Shown: positions 1 to 7,867 of the stretch, piece by piece
How the letters are laid out: the number at the start of each line of letters is the position of its first letter
How positions within the stretch are numbered: the stretch's first letter is position 1
NCBI GenBank assembly: GCA_963699215.1
Contig: OY969422.1
Coordinates: 930,001 to 994,000 of the forward strand
Direction: 5' to 3'
Length of the DNA stretch: 64,000 nucleotides
DNA from: VRUE01 sp963699215
GTDB lineage: Bacteria > Actinomycetota > Thermoleophilia > Solirubrobacterales > 70-9
Program-made: the position numbers and the translations under genes
Notes under the pieces: generated by a model
The model's input: the letters and a program-made list of their open reading frames with translations, nothing else
Told to the model about the DNA's origin: nothing
The model's database searches: none

Positions 1-46
1 GCGCACCGGGGCGCATCTGGGAGTCGGCGTTGCCTGGCCACCCGTG

Positions 47-60
47 AGTTGCCGGCAACT
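47..60. promoter_or_regulatory. Perfect 14-bp palindrome upstream of the crotonase gene
   Basis: AGTTGCCGGCAACT reads the same on both strands and ends 29 bases before the crotonase start codon. Its size and place fit an operator for a dimeric regulator, and a TetR gene lies just downstream of the crotonase on the other strand. The link to that TetR is inference; no second copy was noticed nearby. Confidence 0.35.
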
Positions 61-89
61 AGCCCGCCCTCTCCCATACCCTCTGCCCG

Positions 90-842
90 ATGAGCGACGA
101 GTTGCGTTACGAGCGGGTCGGCGCGGCGGCGGTGCTGACCATCGACCGACCGGAGCGTCGCAACGCGATCGACGCCACCGCGGCGGAGCTCTTCCGCCAG
201 GGCCTGCGCGACTTCGAGGCCGACGAGGGCGCCCGCGTCCTCGTCCTCACCGGCGCCGGCGGCGAGGCGTTCTGCGCCGGCGCCGACCTGAAGGCGATGA
301 ACCTCGACGTCGGCAATCCAGACGGCCCGATGGGTCCCACCCGCCTCACGCCGGCCAAGCCGGCGATCGCCGCGGTCGACGGCTGGTGTCTGGCCGGCGG
401 CGTCGAGCTGGCGCTCTGGTGCGACCTGCGGATCGCCACGCCGAAGTCCACCTTCGGCCTCTTCGAGCGCCGCTGGGGGGTGCCGCTGCTGGACGGCGGA
501 ACGCAGCGGCTGCCGCGGACGATCGGCATGGGCCGCGCCCTGGAGCTGATCCTCACCGGCCGCCCGGTTCCCGCCGAGGAGGCGCAGCGGATCGGCCTCG
601 TCAACGAGCTGGCCGAGCCCGGCACGCACCTAGAGCGAGCCCTGGAGCTGGCCGAGCGGATCGCCTCCTTCCCTCAGGAGACGATGCTCGCCGACCGCCG
701 CGGCGCGATCGAGGGCTTTGGCCAGCCGCTTGCCGACGGCCTCGCTCTGGAGGCCAAGCTCGGCAATCAGGTCCTCGACGTGGCCGTTCGCGGAGCAGCC
801 CGCTTCGCCGACGGCGAGGGGCGGCATGGCGAGGGCGTCTAG
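90..842 (+). CDS. Enoyl-CoA hydratase/isomerase family protein (crotonase fold)
   Basis: This 250-residue protein belongs to the crotonase family, which hydrates or isomerises acyl-CoA thioesters in the cytoplasm, usually in fatty-acid or amino-acid breakdown. The oxyanion-hole segment AFCAGADLKAM (about residues 60-70) and the second CoA-binding segment WCLAGGVELAL (about 103-113) are both present. Both acidic residues used by classical hydratases are kept: Glu in FGLFE and Glu in ALELILTG. The length is normal. ATG 90 was chosen over a longer frame-shifted shadow. The stop codon is shared tail-to-tail with the TetR gene on the other strand (CTAG overlap), which may mean the regulator senses an acyl-CoA. 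Exact substrate is not readable from the sequence. Confidence 0.88.
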   Translation: MSDELRYERVGAAAVLTIDRPERRNAIDATAAELFRQGLRDFEADEGARVLVLTGAGGEAFCAGADLKAMNLDVGNPDGPMGPTRLTPAKPAIAAVDGWCLAGGVELALWCDLRIATPKSTFGLFERRWGVPLLDGGTQRLPRTIGMGRALELILTGRPVPAEEAQRIGLVNELAEPGTHLERALELAERIASFPQETMLADRRGAIEGFGQPLADGLALEAKLGNQVLDVAVRGAARFADGEGRHGEGV

Positions 843-1522
843 CTCTCGCGCGTGACGCGCCGCATCTCGTCTTCGGCCGCTTCGGAGCCCAGGTAGGGCA
901 TCAGCACGGCGAAGACGAGGTCGGGCAGGATCCGCTTCAGCTCCGGGCCGCGCCCGGCGCGGACCTCGTCGAAGATCATCGAGGCGGCGCCGCCCACTGC
1001 GAAGCGGGCCGTGTCGGCCGGCAGCTCTTCGCCCTGGCCCGAGTAGGTGCGGCCCTCCTCGAGGAAGGGGGTGAACCGGGTGAACATCGCGCGGTAGCGC
1101 TCGCGCGCGTCGTCGCCCGCCGCGGTCGCCTCGACCATCGCCATGCGGGCGATGTCCGCCTCCATCGCAAGCAGCTCGACCAGGGCCCCGAGGCCGGCGG
1201 CTATCTGCTCCGGCCAGAGCTCGTCCGAAGCCGCCTCGAAGGCGGCGGTCACGTGAGCCACGAGGACGTCGAAGACGGCGTCGTAGGACTCGAGGAAGCA
1301 GGCCTCCTTGCTCTCGAACATCTCGTCGAAGGCCTCACGCGGGACCCCGGCGTACTCGACCACGTCGGCCACCGTGGTCGCCTCGTAGCCCTTCGCCGCC
1401 GACACCCTCACCATCGCCTCCAGCAACCGCTCGCGCTCGGAGCGAATGACGTATGCGCGAGGTAACCCGTGACGGTCAAGCGGTGCTTCAGGATTCGAAG
1501 TAGGAGGCGAATCCATCGCCAC
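839..1522 (-). CDS. TetR family transcriptional regulator
   Basis: The N-terminal helix-turn-helix (about residues 28-75) shows the family pattern: a helix with RERLLEAM, a GYEATTV segment and an FESKEACF ending. The C-terminal ligand domain carries the LLP/ILPDL...PYLGSEAA ending shared by most regulators in this window. It starts at GTG 1522 or at ATG 1516, two codons later; neither has a strong ribosome site. It converges with the crotonase gene with a 4-base overlap. Ligand and target are unknown. The recognition helix (AGVPREAFDEMF) is less canonical than in its paralogs. Confidence 0.85.
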   Translation of the reverse strand: MAMDSPPTSNPEAPLDRHGLPRAYVIRSERERLLEAMVRVSAAKGYEATTVADVVEYAGVPREAFDEMFESKEACFLESYDAVFDVLVAHVTAAFEAASDELWPEQIAAGLGALVELLAMEADIARMAMVEATAAGDDARERYRAMFTRFTPFLEEGRTYSGQGEELPADTARFAVGGAASMIFDEVRAGRGPELKRILPDLVFAVLMPYLGSEAAEDEMRRVTRES

Positions 1523-1567
1523 TCAATGTAGGGCAGGAGTGTCGGCCTGTCCAACCCCCGCGGGGGG

Positions 1568-2266
1568 TCAGGCTCGGGCTGCCTGCATCTCGGCGCTGGC
1601 CGCCTCGGCGCCGAAATAGGGCAGCACCGCGAAGTACATGAACTCCGGCAACAGCTGGCGGAAGCCGTCGCTTGCCCCAGTGGAGAGCCGCGAATGGACG
1701 ATCGCGTGGATGCCGGCGACGATCCCCTCCGGGGCGATCTGCGGGGGCGACTCGGACTCGTCCGCCTCCACCCGTGCCAGATCGATGAAATCGGCGGCCC
1801 TTTTCATCGCTTCGGCCCGTCTTGCCAGCGCCTGCGGACCGGCGGCGTGGACCTCGACGATCACGCCGCGGCCGAAATCGGACTCGGTGTCGAGCTGGTC
1901 GAGCAACGCGCCGAGGCCCGCGCGCAGCTTGCCGCGCCAGCTCTCCTCGCTCGCCGCGGCCCGCGCGACGAGCGCTTCGAAGCGCTCGATCCCCAGCTCG
2001 AGCGCCGCCAGATAGCAGGCGTCCTTGTCCGCGAAGTTGTCGTAGAAGGCCTGCCGGTAGAGGCCCGTACGGTCGAGAACCGTGCGTACGGAGGCCCCGT
2101 CGTAGCCCTCGGCCCCGACCGCCTCGAGCATCCCCTCGAGGATCTTTTCGCGCTTGGAAGAATGCACAAGCTCGAGCTTGGGATGTCGGGGAAGTCTGCT
2201 GACTTCCCCGATCTTGCCGGTCCCCTCAGCCCCTGCCTGGACCTTGGTTGCGGCTCGGTTCCCCAT
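1568..2266 (-). CDS. TetR family transcriptional regulator
   Basis: A 232-residue TetR regulator. The frame stays open upstream to 2458, but ATG 2266 is preferred because AGGAAGGGGGAG lies just before it and the family N-terminus follows. The HTH is around residues 40-85 (KREKILEGMLEA, then GLYRQAFYDNFADKDACYLAA). The C-terminal part ends PYFGAEAASAEMQAARA, matching the paralogs. It is transcribed away from the next TetR gene, so the 115-base gap up to 2381 should hold promoters for both genes. Ligand unknown. Confidence 0.82.
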   Translation of the reverse strand: MGNRAATKVQAGAEGTGKIGEVSRLPRHPKLELVHSSKREKILEGMLEAVGAEGYDGASVRTVLDRTGLYRQAFYDNFADKDACYLAALELGIERFEALVARAAASEESWRGKLRAGLGALLDQLDTESDFGRGVIVEVHAAGPQALARRAEAMKRAADFIDLARVEADESESPPQIAPEGIVAGIHAIVHSRLSTGASDGFRQLLPEFMYFAVLPYFGAEAASAEMQAARA

Positions 2267-2313
2267 TGCTCCCCCTTCCTCACGATCTAGGGAACAGGTT
2301 GTCTGGAGTCCGG

Positions 2314-2324
2314 TACTGTAGCGG
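2314..2324 (+). promoter_or_regulatory. Possible promoter element TACTGTAGCGG in the divergent TetR gap
   Basis: TACTGT resembles an actinobacterial -10 hexamer (TANNNT). The full 11-mer TACTGTAGCGG occurs again at 34061-34071, directly before another TetR gene. The overlapping GCGGTATATCGC (2321-2332) is a near-perfect dyad and could be an operator. The two occurrences are directly seen; promoter function is inferred. Confidence 0.3.
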
Positions 2325-2380
2325 TATATCGCCAATCCGTCCAGCTTGAATCTCGGCGGGGTCCCAGTAGCCTGGATTTC

Positions 2381-3058
2381 GTGGCTGAGCGTGTCCCCCA
2401 GGCGACCCGATTGCCTCCCGGACGGCATCCGCTGCCACGCGAGTTCATCACCCAGCACCAGCGCGCCCGCATCATCGCAGCGCTCGCCGAGGAGACCGTC
2501 GAGAAGGGCTACCGCGCGGTCACGGTGGCCGACATCGTGCGCCGCGCCGGCATCGCCCGCAACACCTTCTACGAGAACTTCTCCTCGAAGGAAGACTGCT
2601 TCCTAGCCGCCTCCGAGTACGCGGTCAAAGAGGCGCTGCAGCGCGTCGTCGACGCCGCCAGCAAGGTCGACAGCTGGCCCGCCCGGGTCAATGCCGGCCT
2701 CGCGGCGTTCCTCCACTACGTCGGCAGCGAGCCGGCTCTGGCCCGCACCTGCATCGTCGAGGCTCTCTCGGCCGGGCCGGCCGCGGTCGAGCGCTACGAA
2801 CGCTCGATCCAGGCCTTCGTGCCGCTCTTCCGCATGGGTCGCAAGGTCGCGCCGAAGGGCGAGGAGCTGCCGGGCACACTCGAGGAGACGATCGTCGGCG
2901 GCATCTTCTGGATCATCTACCAGCGCATCGTGATGGGCCAGGTGGAGGAGCTCGAGCAGCTGCTGCCCGAGCTGGTCGAGTTCTCGCTCACCCCGTACGT
3001 CGGCGCCGAGGCTGCGAAGCGGACGGCAGCCGAAGCGCCGGCCAAAGTCGCCGGCTGA
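2381..3058 (+). CDS. TetR family transcriptional regulator
   Basis: A 225-residue regulator starting at GTG 2381. Its N-terminus (LPPGRHPLPREFITQHQRAR) is nearly the same as the second half of the tandem TetR protein at 3093 and the TetR at 6729, so these arose by duplication. The HTH spans about residues 27-73, with recognition helix segment AGIARNTFYENFSSKEDCF. The ligand domain ends LLPELVEFSLTPYVGAEAA. The next gene begins 34 bases downstream on the same strand, so the two are probably co-transcribed. Confidence 0.87.
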   Translation: MAERVPQATRLPPGRHPLPREFITQHQRARIIAALAEETVEKGYRAVTVADIVRRAGIARNTFYENFSSKEDCFLAASEYAVKEALQRVVDAASKVDSWPARVNAGLAAFLHYVGSEPALARTCIVEALSAGPAAVERYERSIQAFVPLFRMGRKVAPKGEELPGTLEETIVGGIFWIIYQRIVMGQVEELEQLLPELVEFSLTPYVGAEAAKRTAAEAPAKVAG

Positions 3059-3092
3059 GAGCCAGGGTAGGGACTGGGGGTCCCATGCGCTA

Positions 3093-4451
3093 GTGCTTGA
3101 CACGAAGACCCGCGAGGAGACCGGTAGCTCCGAGCGCGCCCAGATCGTCGCAGCGCTGATCGAGATCGCCGCCGAGCGGGGTTACGGCGAAACGACGATC
3201 GAGTCGATCCTCGACCGCGCCGGCCTAGACCGCCCCGCCTTCGACCGCCATTTCCGCGGTAAGTACGACTGCTTCCTCTCCGCCTGGCAGGAGGTGAACG
3301 AGGAGTGCCTGGAGACGATGGTGCATGCGTTCGAGAGCAGCGAAGAGTGGCCGGACCGCCTCCGTGCCGTCGCCTACCAGGTGATCGAAGGCCTGAGCAG
3401 CGACCCCAGCCGCGCTTCCTTCGGGGTCGAGGTGCTGGCCGCCGGCGACGCCGCTCGCGCCCGCCGCGACATGACGATGCGGGTGATCGCCTCGCTGATC
3501 GACGCCGGGCGCCAGGAGATGGAGGATCCCGAGGCCGTCCCCCACACCACCGCCGAGGCGCTGGCGGGCTCCGCCTACGGCCAGATCTACTCGCGCGTCG
3601 TCCGCGGCGCCGTCGAGGAGCTGCCCGATCTGGTGCCGCAGCTGATGTCCGCGGCGGTGATGCCCTACTTGGGTGTCGAGGCGGCGATGGCGGAGCTGGA
3701 TCGAGGCTCCGCCGCGCCGGGCGGATATGCTCGCGGTGTGGCACGTAAACGCGCCGGCAAATCGGAGAAGGCACCGTCCGACGGCGTCGAGGGCTATCCC
3801 CCCGAGCTGGCGCGGTTGCCGCCCGGCCGCCACGGCCTACCTCGGGAGTTTGTCACCCATAACCAGCGGGAGCGCTTGATCGCCGGCATCGCCGAGGCGA
3901 TCGCCGAGCACGGCTACTCGGGCACGACGATCGCCCACATCACTCGCGCCGCGGCGGTCTCCCGCCGCACCTTCTACGAGCACTTCTCGAGCAAGGACGA
4001 GTGCTTCGTCGCCGCCTACGACACGGTGATGAAAGAGCTGCGCGAGCGCGTCTCGGCCGCCTTCGACGAGACCGAGGAGTGGCCACGGGCGATCAAGGCC
4101 GGGATCGACGCGATGCTGCAGTTCCTCGCCGCCGAGCCGAACCTGGCGCGTCTCTGCATGGTCGAGGCGCTGGTCGCCGGCCCGGCCGTGGTCGAGCGCT
4201 ACGACGCCGCGATCCAGAGCTTCGTCCCCTACTTCGAGGAGGGCCGCGAGGGCCGCTCGCCCGAGGTTCTCTCGCGCCTCTCGCCGACGACCGAGGAAGC
4301 CCTGGTGGGCGGCATGGTCTCGCTGATCTCGCGCCGCATCATCGCCGGCAAGACCGGCGAGCTGGAGGAGCTGTTGCCCGATCTGGTCGAGTTCACCCTG
4401 ACGCCCTACCTCGGCAGCGCCGAGGCGGCCGAGATCGCCAAGGGCGACTAG
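3093..4451 (+). CDS. Tandem double-TetR protein (two complete TetR units in one chain)
   Basis: This 452-residue protein holds two TetR regulators end to end. The first HTH is at about residues 14-60 (GYGETTIESILDRAGL, FDRHFRGKYDCF), followed by a ligand domain ending LVPQLMSAAVMPYLGVEAA near residue 205. A basic linker (ARKRAGKSEK) follows. The second unit begins ELARLPPGRHGLPREF, has an HTH with AAVSRRTFYEHFSSKDECF and ends LLPDLVEFTLTPYLG. TetR proteins normally act as dimers of 190-230-residue chains, so this looks like a covalently linked pseudo-dimer. It starts at GTG 3093. The linker reads through in frame with no stop. Its end overlaps pyrF tail-to-tail by 4 bases. Confidence 0.86.
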   Translation: MLDTKTREETGSSERAQIVAALIEIAAERGYGETTIESILDRAGLDRPAFDRHFRGKYDCFLSAWQEVNEECLETMVHAFESSEEWPDRLRAVAYQVIEGLSSDPSRASFGVEVLAAGDAARARRDMTMRVIASLIDAGRQEMEDPEAVPHTTAEALAGSAYGQIYSRVVRGAVEELPDLVPQLMSAAVMPYLGVEAAMAELDRGSAAPGGYARGVARKRAGKSEKAPSDGVEGYPPELARLPPGRHGLPREFVTHNQRERLIAGIAEAIAEHGYSGTTIAHITRAAAVSRRTFYEHFSSKDECFVAAYDTVMKELRERVSAAFDETEEWPRAIKAGIDAMLQFLAAEPNLARLCMVEALVAGPAVVERYDAAIQSFVPYFEEGREGRSPEVLSRLSPTTEEALVGGMVSLISRRIIAGKTGELEELLPDLVEFTLTPYLGSAEAAEIAKGD

Positions 4452-5293
4452 CCCGCGCTCGCAGCGCGGATCTCGGCGTCGAGCGACTCGGCGGCAGCCC
4501 GGGCCGCGTCGGCGAAGTCCTCGCCGCCGGAGGCGTAGACGATCGAGCGCGAGGCGGCGATCAGGAAGGCGTCGCTGCCGGCCTCGCGGTTGGCGGCCAC
4601 CGCCGCGCCGACGTCGCCCCCCTGGGCACCCGCCCCCGGGATCAGGATCGGCATCGTGACGGGGATGTCCGCGCGGATCGCCCGCAGCTCCTCCGGGTAG
4701 GTGGCGCCGACGACCAGCCCGCAGTTGCCGGCCGAGCTCCAGTCGCGGGCGACGGCGCGGGCGACGTGGCGGTAGAGCGGCAGGCCGTCGGCGAGCAGGT
4801 CCTGGAGCTCGCCGGCGCCGGGGTTGGAGGTGCGGGCGAGGACGAAGACCAGCTTCTCCCCGCGCTCGAGGAAGGGGGCGAGCGCCTCGCCGCCGAGGTA
4901 GGGATGGACGGTGACCGCGTCGGCGCCCAGCCGATCGAACACGGCCGCGACGTAGCCCGCGTTGGTCGAGCCGATGTCGGCGCGCTTCGCGTCGAGGATC
5001 ACGGCGGCGCCGGGGTCTCGCTCGCGGATTGTCGCAACGGTCTCCTCCAGCGCGTGAAAGCCATCCTCTCCCAGCGCCTCGTAGAAGGCGGAGTTGGGCT
5101 TGTAGGCGGCGGCGAGCCCTGCGGTCGTCTCGACGATGCGGCGGTTGAACTCGACCACCCGCTCGGCCGCCGCCGCTCCCGGCGCCACCGACTCGGGGAT
5201 TCGCCCCGGGTCGGGGTCGAGCCCGACGACCAGGTGCCTCCCCTCCGCGAAGTGCGCCGCCAGCAGCTCGGCGCAGGAGTCGGCCCGGTCCAT
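4448..5293 (-). CDS. pyrF: Orotidine 5'-phosphate decarboxylase (type 2)
   Basis: PyrF converts OMP to UMP, the last step of de novo pyrimidine synthesis, in the cytoplasm. The 281-residue length suits the type 2 subfamily. Visible landmarks are VVGLDPDPGRIP (about residues 22-33), YKPNSAFYE (64-72), the catalytic DAKRADIGST (101-110, Lys103 and Asp106) and the phosphate-binding IPGAGAQGGD segment. The frame stays open upstream, but ATG 5293 gives the family N-terminus. It lies 31 bases after the TetR gene at 5325 on the same strand, so the two may share a transcript, which is unusual because pyrF normally travels with other pyr genes. Confidence 0.93.
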   Translation of the reverse strand: MDRADSCAELLAAHFAEGRHLVVGLDPDPGRIPESVAPGAAAAERVVEFNRRIVETTAGLAAAYKPNSAFYEALGEDGFHALEETVATIRERDPGAAVILDAKRADIGSTNAGYVAAVFDRLGADAVTVHPYLGGEALAPFLERGEKLVFVLARTSNPGAGELQDLLADGLPLYRHVARAVARDWSSAGNCGLVVGATYPEELRAIRADIPVTMPILIPGAGAQGGDVGAAVAANREAGSDAFLIAASRSIVYASGGEDFADAARAAAESLDAEIRAASAG

Positions 5294-5324
5294 GCCGGCA
5301 GCGTATATCCCGCCCCCGCTCTCC

Positions 5325-5942
5325 CTACTCCTCGCCGAAGAGCTGCAGGAAGGCGAGGTGGGTGAGGTCGGGGAGGAGGCGCTCGGCGCCGGCGGCGCGG
5401 CCGGCGGCAAGCTCGATCGCGAGCGATTCCTCGATCGCCCCGGCGACGAAGCCGGCGGTCATCGGGCTGGCGTCGGGGCGGGCGCCGCGCTCCTCGCGGG
5501 CCTTGTCGAGGGCGGCGGTGAGGCGCTCGACCAGCTGCTGGTGGACGACCCAGGCGTCGCCCCGCGCCGCCCGCACCTCGAGCAGCAGGGCCTTGGCCTG
5601 AAGCGGCTGCTCGGCGACGAAGCGCAGCAGCTCGGCCAGTCCGGCGCGGAAGCCCTCGCGCCAGCTCGCGGCGTCGCGACAGGCCTCCAGCAGCTGCGCC
5701 GCGAGCCGCTCGGCGGCCTCCGCGTAGGCCCGCGCGAAGCAGGCCTCTTTGCTGCCGAAGCGCGCGTGGAAGCGGTTCTCGGTGATCCGCGCCCGTTCCG
5801 CCACCTCGCGCACGGTCGTCTTCGCGTAGCCGCGCTCGCCGGCGCTCAGCAGCATCGCCTCCAGGACGTCCTCGTCGGCGCTACGGTCCGGCAGCGCCTC
5901 TTCCCACGAGCGGACCGCGCGCAATGGCCCCGGGGCTTCCAT
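5325..5942 (-). CDS. TetR family transcriptional regulator
   Basis: A 205-residue TetR regulator with HTH at about residues 24-70 (GYAKTTVREVAERARI, FHARFGSKEACFARA). The ligand domain ends LLPDLTHLAFLQLFGEE and is shorter than in the neighbours. It is divergent from the TetR at 6003, and a perfect inverted repeat lies between them (5964-5979). Cross- or self-regulation through that site is likely but inferred. pyrF follows on the same strand. Confidence 0.85.
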   Translation of the reverse strand: MEAPGPLRAVRSWEEALPDRSADEDVLEAMLLSAGERGYAKTTVREVAERARITENRFHARFGSKEACFARAYAEAAERLAAQLLEACRDAASWREGFRAGLAELLRFVAEQPLQAKALLLEVRAARGDAWVVHQQLVERLTAALDKAREERGARPDASPMTAGFVAGAIEESLAIELAAGRAAGAERLLPDLTHLAFLQLFGEE

Positions 5943-5963
5943 TCAGGACACCATAGCTTATGT

Positions 5964-5979
5964 TTGGGAACTTTCCCAA
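5964..5979. promoter_or_regulatory. Inverted repeat TTGGGAA-CT-TTCCCAA, likely operator between divergent TetR genes
   Basis: Two perfect 7-base arms flank a 2-base centre in the 60-base gap between two divergent TetR genes. The half-site TTGGGAA recurs upstream of the secreted-protein operon (TTTTGGGAACT at 8096-8106), and TGGGAACTAGC at 6004-6014 is repeated exactly at 8171-8181. The repeats are seen; binding by either TetR is inferred. Confidence 0.55.
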
Positions 5980-6002
5980 CTCCATGTACCTGTTTCGTAC
6001 CA

Positions 6003-6710
6003 ATGGGAACTAGCGCTATCCTGGGGCCTGTGCGAGCCCTGCCCGGAAAGGAGAACCGGCAGCCGCCGGGGGCCGAGCCGGTGAGCCGCGACGCCGCCGC
6101 CGCCGACCAGCGGCGCCGCATTCTCGAGGCGACCGCAGAGCTGGTCGCCGAGCAGGGGTACCAGGAGACGACGATGGAGCAGATCGTCCGCCGCGCCAAG
6201 GTCGGCTACGCGACCTTCTACAAGCACTTCGCCGACCGCGAAGCGGCCTTCCTCGCCCTGCTCGACGCGGCGATCGAGCGCACCGCGGGCCGGGTCGAGG
6301 CCGCCTACGAGCGCGAAGAAGGCCCCTGGGCCGACCGCGTCGGGGCGGCCCTCGGCGCCCTCTTCGAGGACGTCGCCGCCCATCCCGCCGCCGCGCGCGC
6401 CGTCCTCGTCGAGGCGCTGACCGCCGGCTCCGAGGCCGCCGCCAAGCACGAGGCGGCGCTGAAGCGGCTGGCGCCGCTGCTGCGCCCCGGCCGCGAGCTC
6501 AACCCGCGCCAGGCGGAGCTGCCGGAGAGCCTCGAGGAGACCCTGGCCGGCGGCGTCGTCTGGGTGCTCGGCCAGCGACTGATCGGCGGCGAAGCCGGCA
6601 AGCTGCGCGGGCTCCTGCCCGAGACCCTCGAGTTCGTCCTCCGCCCGTATGTCGGCGAGGACGAGGCGGCGCGGGAGGCCGGCGAGGTCGCCGACGCGAT
6701 CTCCGCCTAG
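6003..6710 (+). CDS. TetR family transcriptional regulator
   Basis: A TetR regulator of 235 residues from ATG 6003 or 226 from GTG 6030. The GTG is attractive because TATCCT (6017-6022) sits where a -10 box would give a leaderless transcript beginning at 6030. The HTH covers roughly residues 38-85 from ATG 6003 (DQRRRILEATAELVAEQGYQ, VGYATFYKHFADREAAFLALL). The ligand domain ends LLPETLEFVLRPYVGEDEAA. The next TetR gene begins 18 bases downstream on the same strand, so they form an operon. Confidence 0.85.
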   Translation: MGTSAILGPVRALPGKENRQPPGAEPVSRDAAAADQRRRILEATAELVAEQGYQETTMEQIVRRAKVGYATFYKHFADREAAFLALLDAAIERTAGRVEAAYEREEGPWADRVGAALGALFEDVAAHPAAARAVLVEALTAGSEAAAKHEAALKRLAPLLRPGRELNPRQAELPESLEETLAGGVVWVLGQRLIGGEAGKLRGLLPETLEFVLRPYVGEDEAAREAGEVADAISA

Positions 6711-6728
6711 CCCGCCGCGCCCGCGCCG

Positions 6729-7385
6729 ATGCCCGCCGAAGAGCTCGGCCCCCTGCCGGCGGGCCGCCACGGCTTCAGCCGCGAGCAGGTCGCCCACCAC
6801 CAGCGCGAGCGGCTGATCGCCGGCCTCGCCACCGCCGTCGCCGAGAAGGGCTACGCCGCGGTGACGCTGACCGACATCGTCGAGGGGGCCAAGGTCTCGC
6901 GCCGTGTCTTCTACGCCAACTTCGAGAGCAAGGAGCAGTGCTTCCTCGCCGCCTTCGAGGTCGTCGTCGCCCACCTGCGCGAGCTGGCCGCGGAGGCGGT
7001 CGAGCCGCTCGACGGCTGGCCCCGCCAGGCGGTCGCCGCGACCCGCGCCGTGCTCGCCTTCCTCGCCTCCGAGCCCGACCTCGCCCGTCTCTGCCTGGTC
7101 GAGTCGCGGGGGGCGGGGCCGGCGCTGACGGCGCGCTTCAACGCCGCCGTGAGCGAGCTGGCGCCGCTGCTGCGCCGGGGCCGCGCCGAGCGCCCAGAGG
7201 GCGAGCGGCTTCCCGCCTCGACCGAGGACTCGACGATCGGCTCGCTCGTCTCGCTCGTCTACCGCAAGGCCGCCGCCGGCGAAGCCGAGCGGCTCGGGGA
7301 CCTCCTTCCAGATTGCACCGAGTTCGTCCTCTCGCCCTATCTGGGCTCCGGCGAGGCTGCCCGCCTCGCCCGCGAAGCGGCTTAG
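6729..7385 (+). CDS. TetR family transcriptional regulator
   Basis: A 218-residue paralog of the regulators at 2381 and 3093, with the same opening (LPAGRHGFSREQVAHHQRER). The HTH is at about residues 24-70 and includes AKVSRRVFYANFESKEQCF. The ligand domain ends LLPDCTEFVLSPYLGSGEAA. It is the last member of the TetR array and ends in a 4-base tail-to-tail overlap with the nucleotidyltransferase gene. Confidence 0.86.
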   Translation: MPAEELGPLPAGRHGFSREQVAHHQRERLIAGLATAVAEKGYAAVTLTDIVEGAKVSRRVFYANFESKEQCFLAAFEVVVAHLRELAAEAVEPLDGWPRQAVAATRAVLAFLASEPDLARLCLVESRGAGPALTARFNAAVSELAPLLRRGRAERPEGERLPASTEDSTIGSLVSLVYRKAAAGEAERLGDLLPDCTEFVLSPYLGSGEAARLAREAA

Positions 7386-7867
7386 GGCGAGGAGCTCAAA
7401 TCCTCGGGAAGGTTCTCCAGGTCGGCCTTGTCCTGCGCTCTTCCCTGTGCCTCCTTCATCCGGCGAAGCCGGGCAAGAGAGCACACCTGGACTGGGATGC
7501 CGAGCAACTCGCTTTCCACGGCATCCTCCGCGAGCTGGGTATAGCTCGGTACGCCCCGTGCCCGTTGAACGACGTCCAGCCCGCCGAACTTCGTATTCGC
7601 GGTCACGTTGCCGCCCTGTCGGATGACAGGAGCGTCGGTTGTCGAATCGAATCGACGCCCTTTCACCGTCGGCAGCGTGGAACCCAGTTCGTCCAAGGTT
7701 GCGGCGAGGCGTTCGAGGTTGGCTGGGTCTGGATCTGGCACGAGGTCCAGGTCCTCCGTTCCGCGAACGTATCCGTGCGCAGCGACGGCCACTCCGCCGA
7801 TCACGACGAAGCGAACGTTCCTCTCGTGAAGCAGCTCCAACAGAGCTCGAAGATCGAACTCGCTCAA
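7382..7867 (-). CDS. MNT/AbiEii-like nucleotidyltransferase domain protein
   Basis: The 161-residue protein has the start of a minimal nucleotidyltransferase fold: FVVIGGVAVAAHGYVRGTED (20-39) then DLDLV, giving the GG...T.DLD pattern with Asp39 and Asp41 as likely metal ligands. Such proteins transfer nucleotides to proteins or tRNA, and many act in toxin-antitoxin pairs (AbiE, HEPN-MNT). TTG 7867 is the start; it overlaps the stop of a 52-codon ORF (TTGA), so the pair is translationally coupled. Whether this is toxin, antitoxin or an orphan enzyme cannot be told. Confidence 0.72.
   Translation of the reverse strand: MSEFDLRALLELLHERNVRFVVIGGVAVAAHGYVRGTEDLDLVPDPDPANLERLAATLDELGSTLPTVKGRRFDSTTDAPVIRQGGNVTANTKFGGLDVVQRARGVPSYTQLAEDAVESELLGIPVQVCSLARLRRMKEAQGRAQDKADLENLPEDLSSSP

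Noticed and set aside
44..1465. 473-residue open frame across the crotonase and TetR genes
   Set aside because: Arg/Pro/Gly-rich shadow frame typical of high-GC DNA. The crotonase and the TetR gene in other frames have clear domains.
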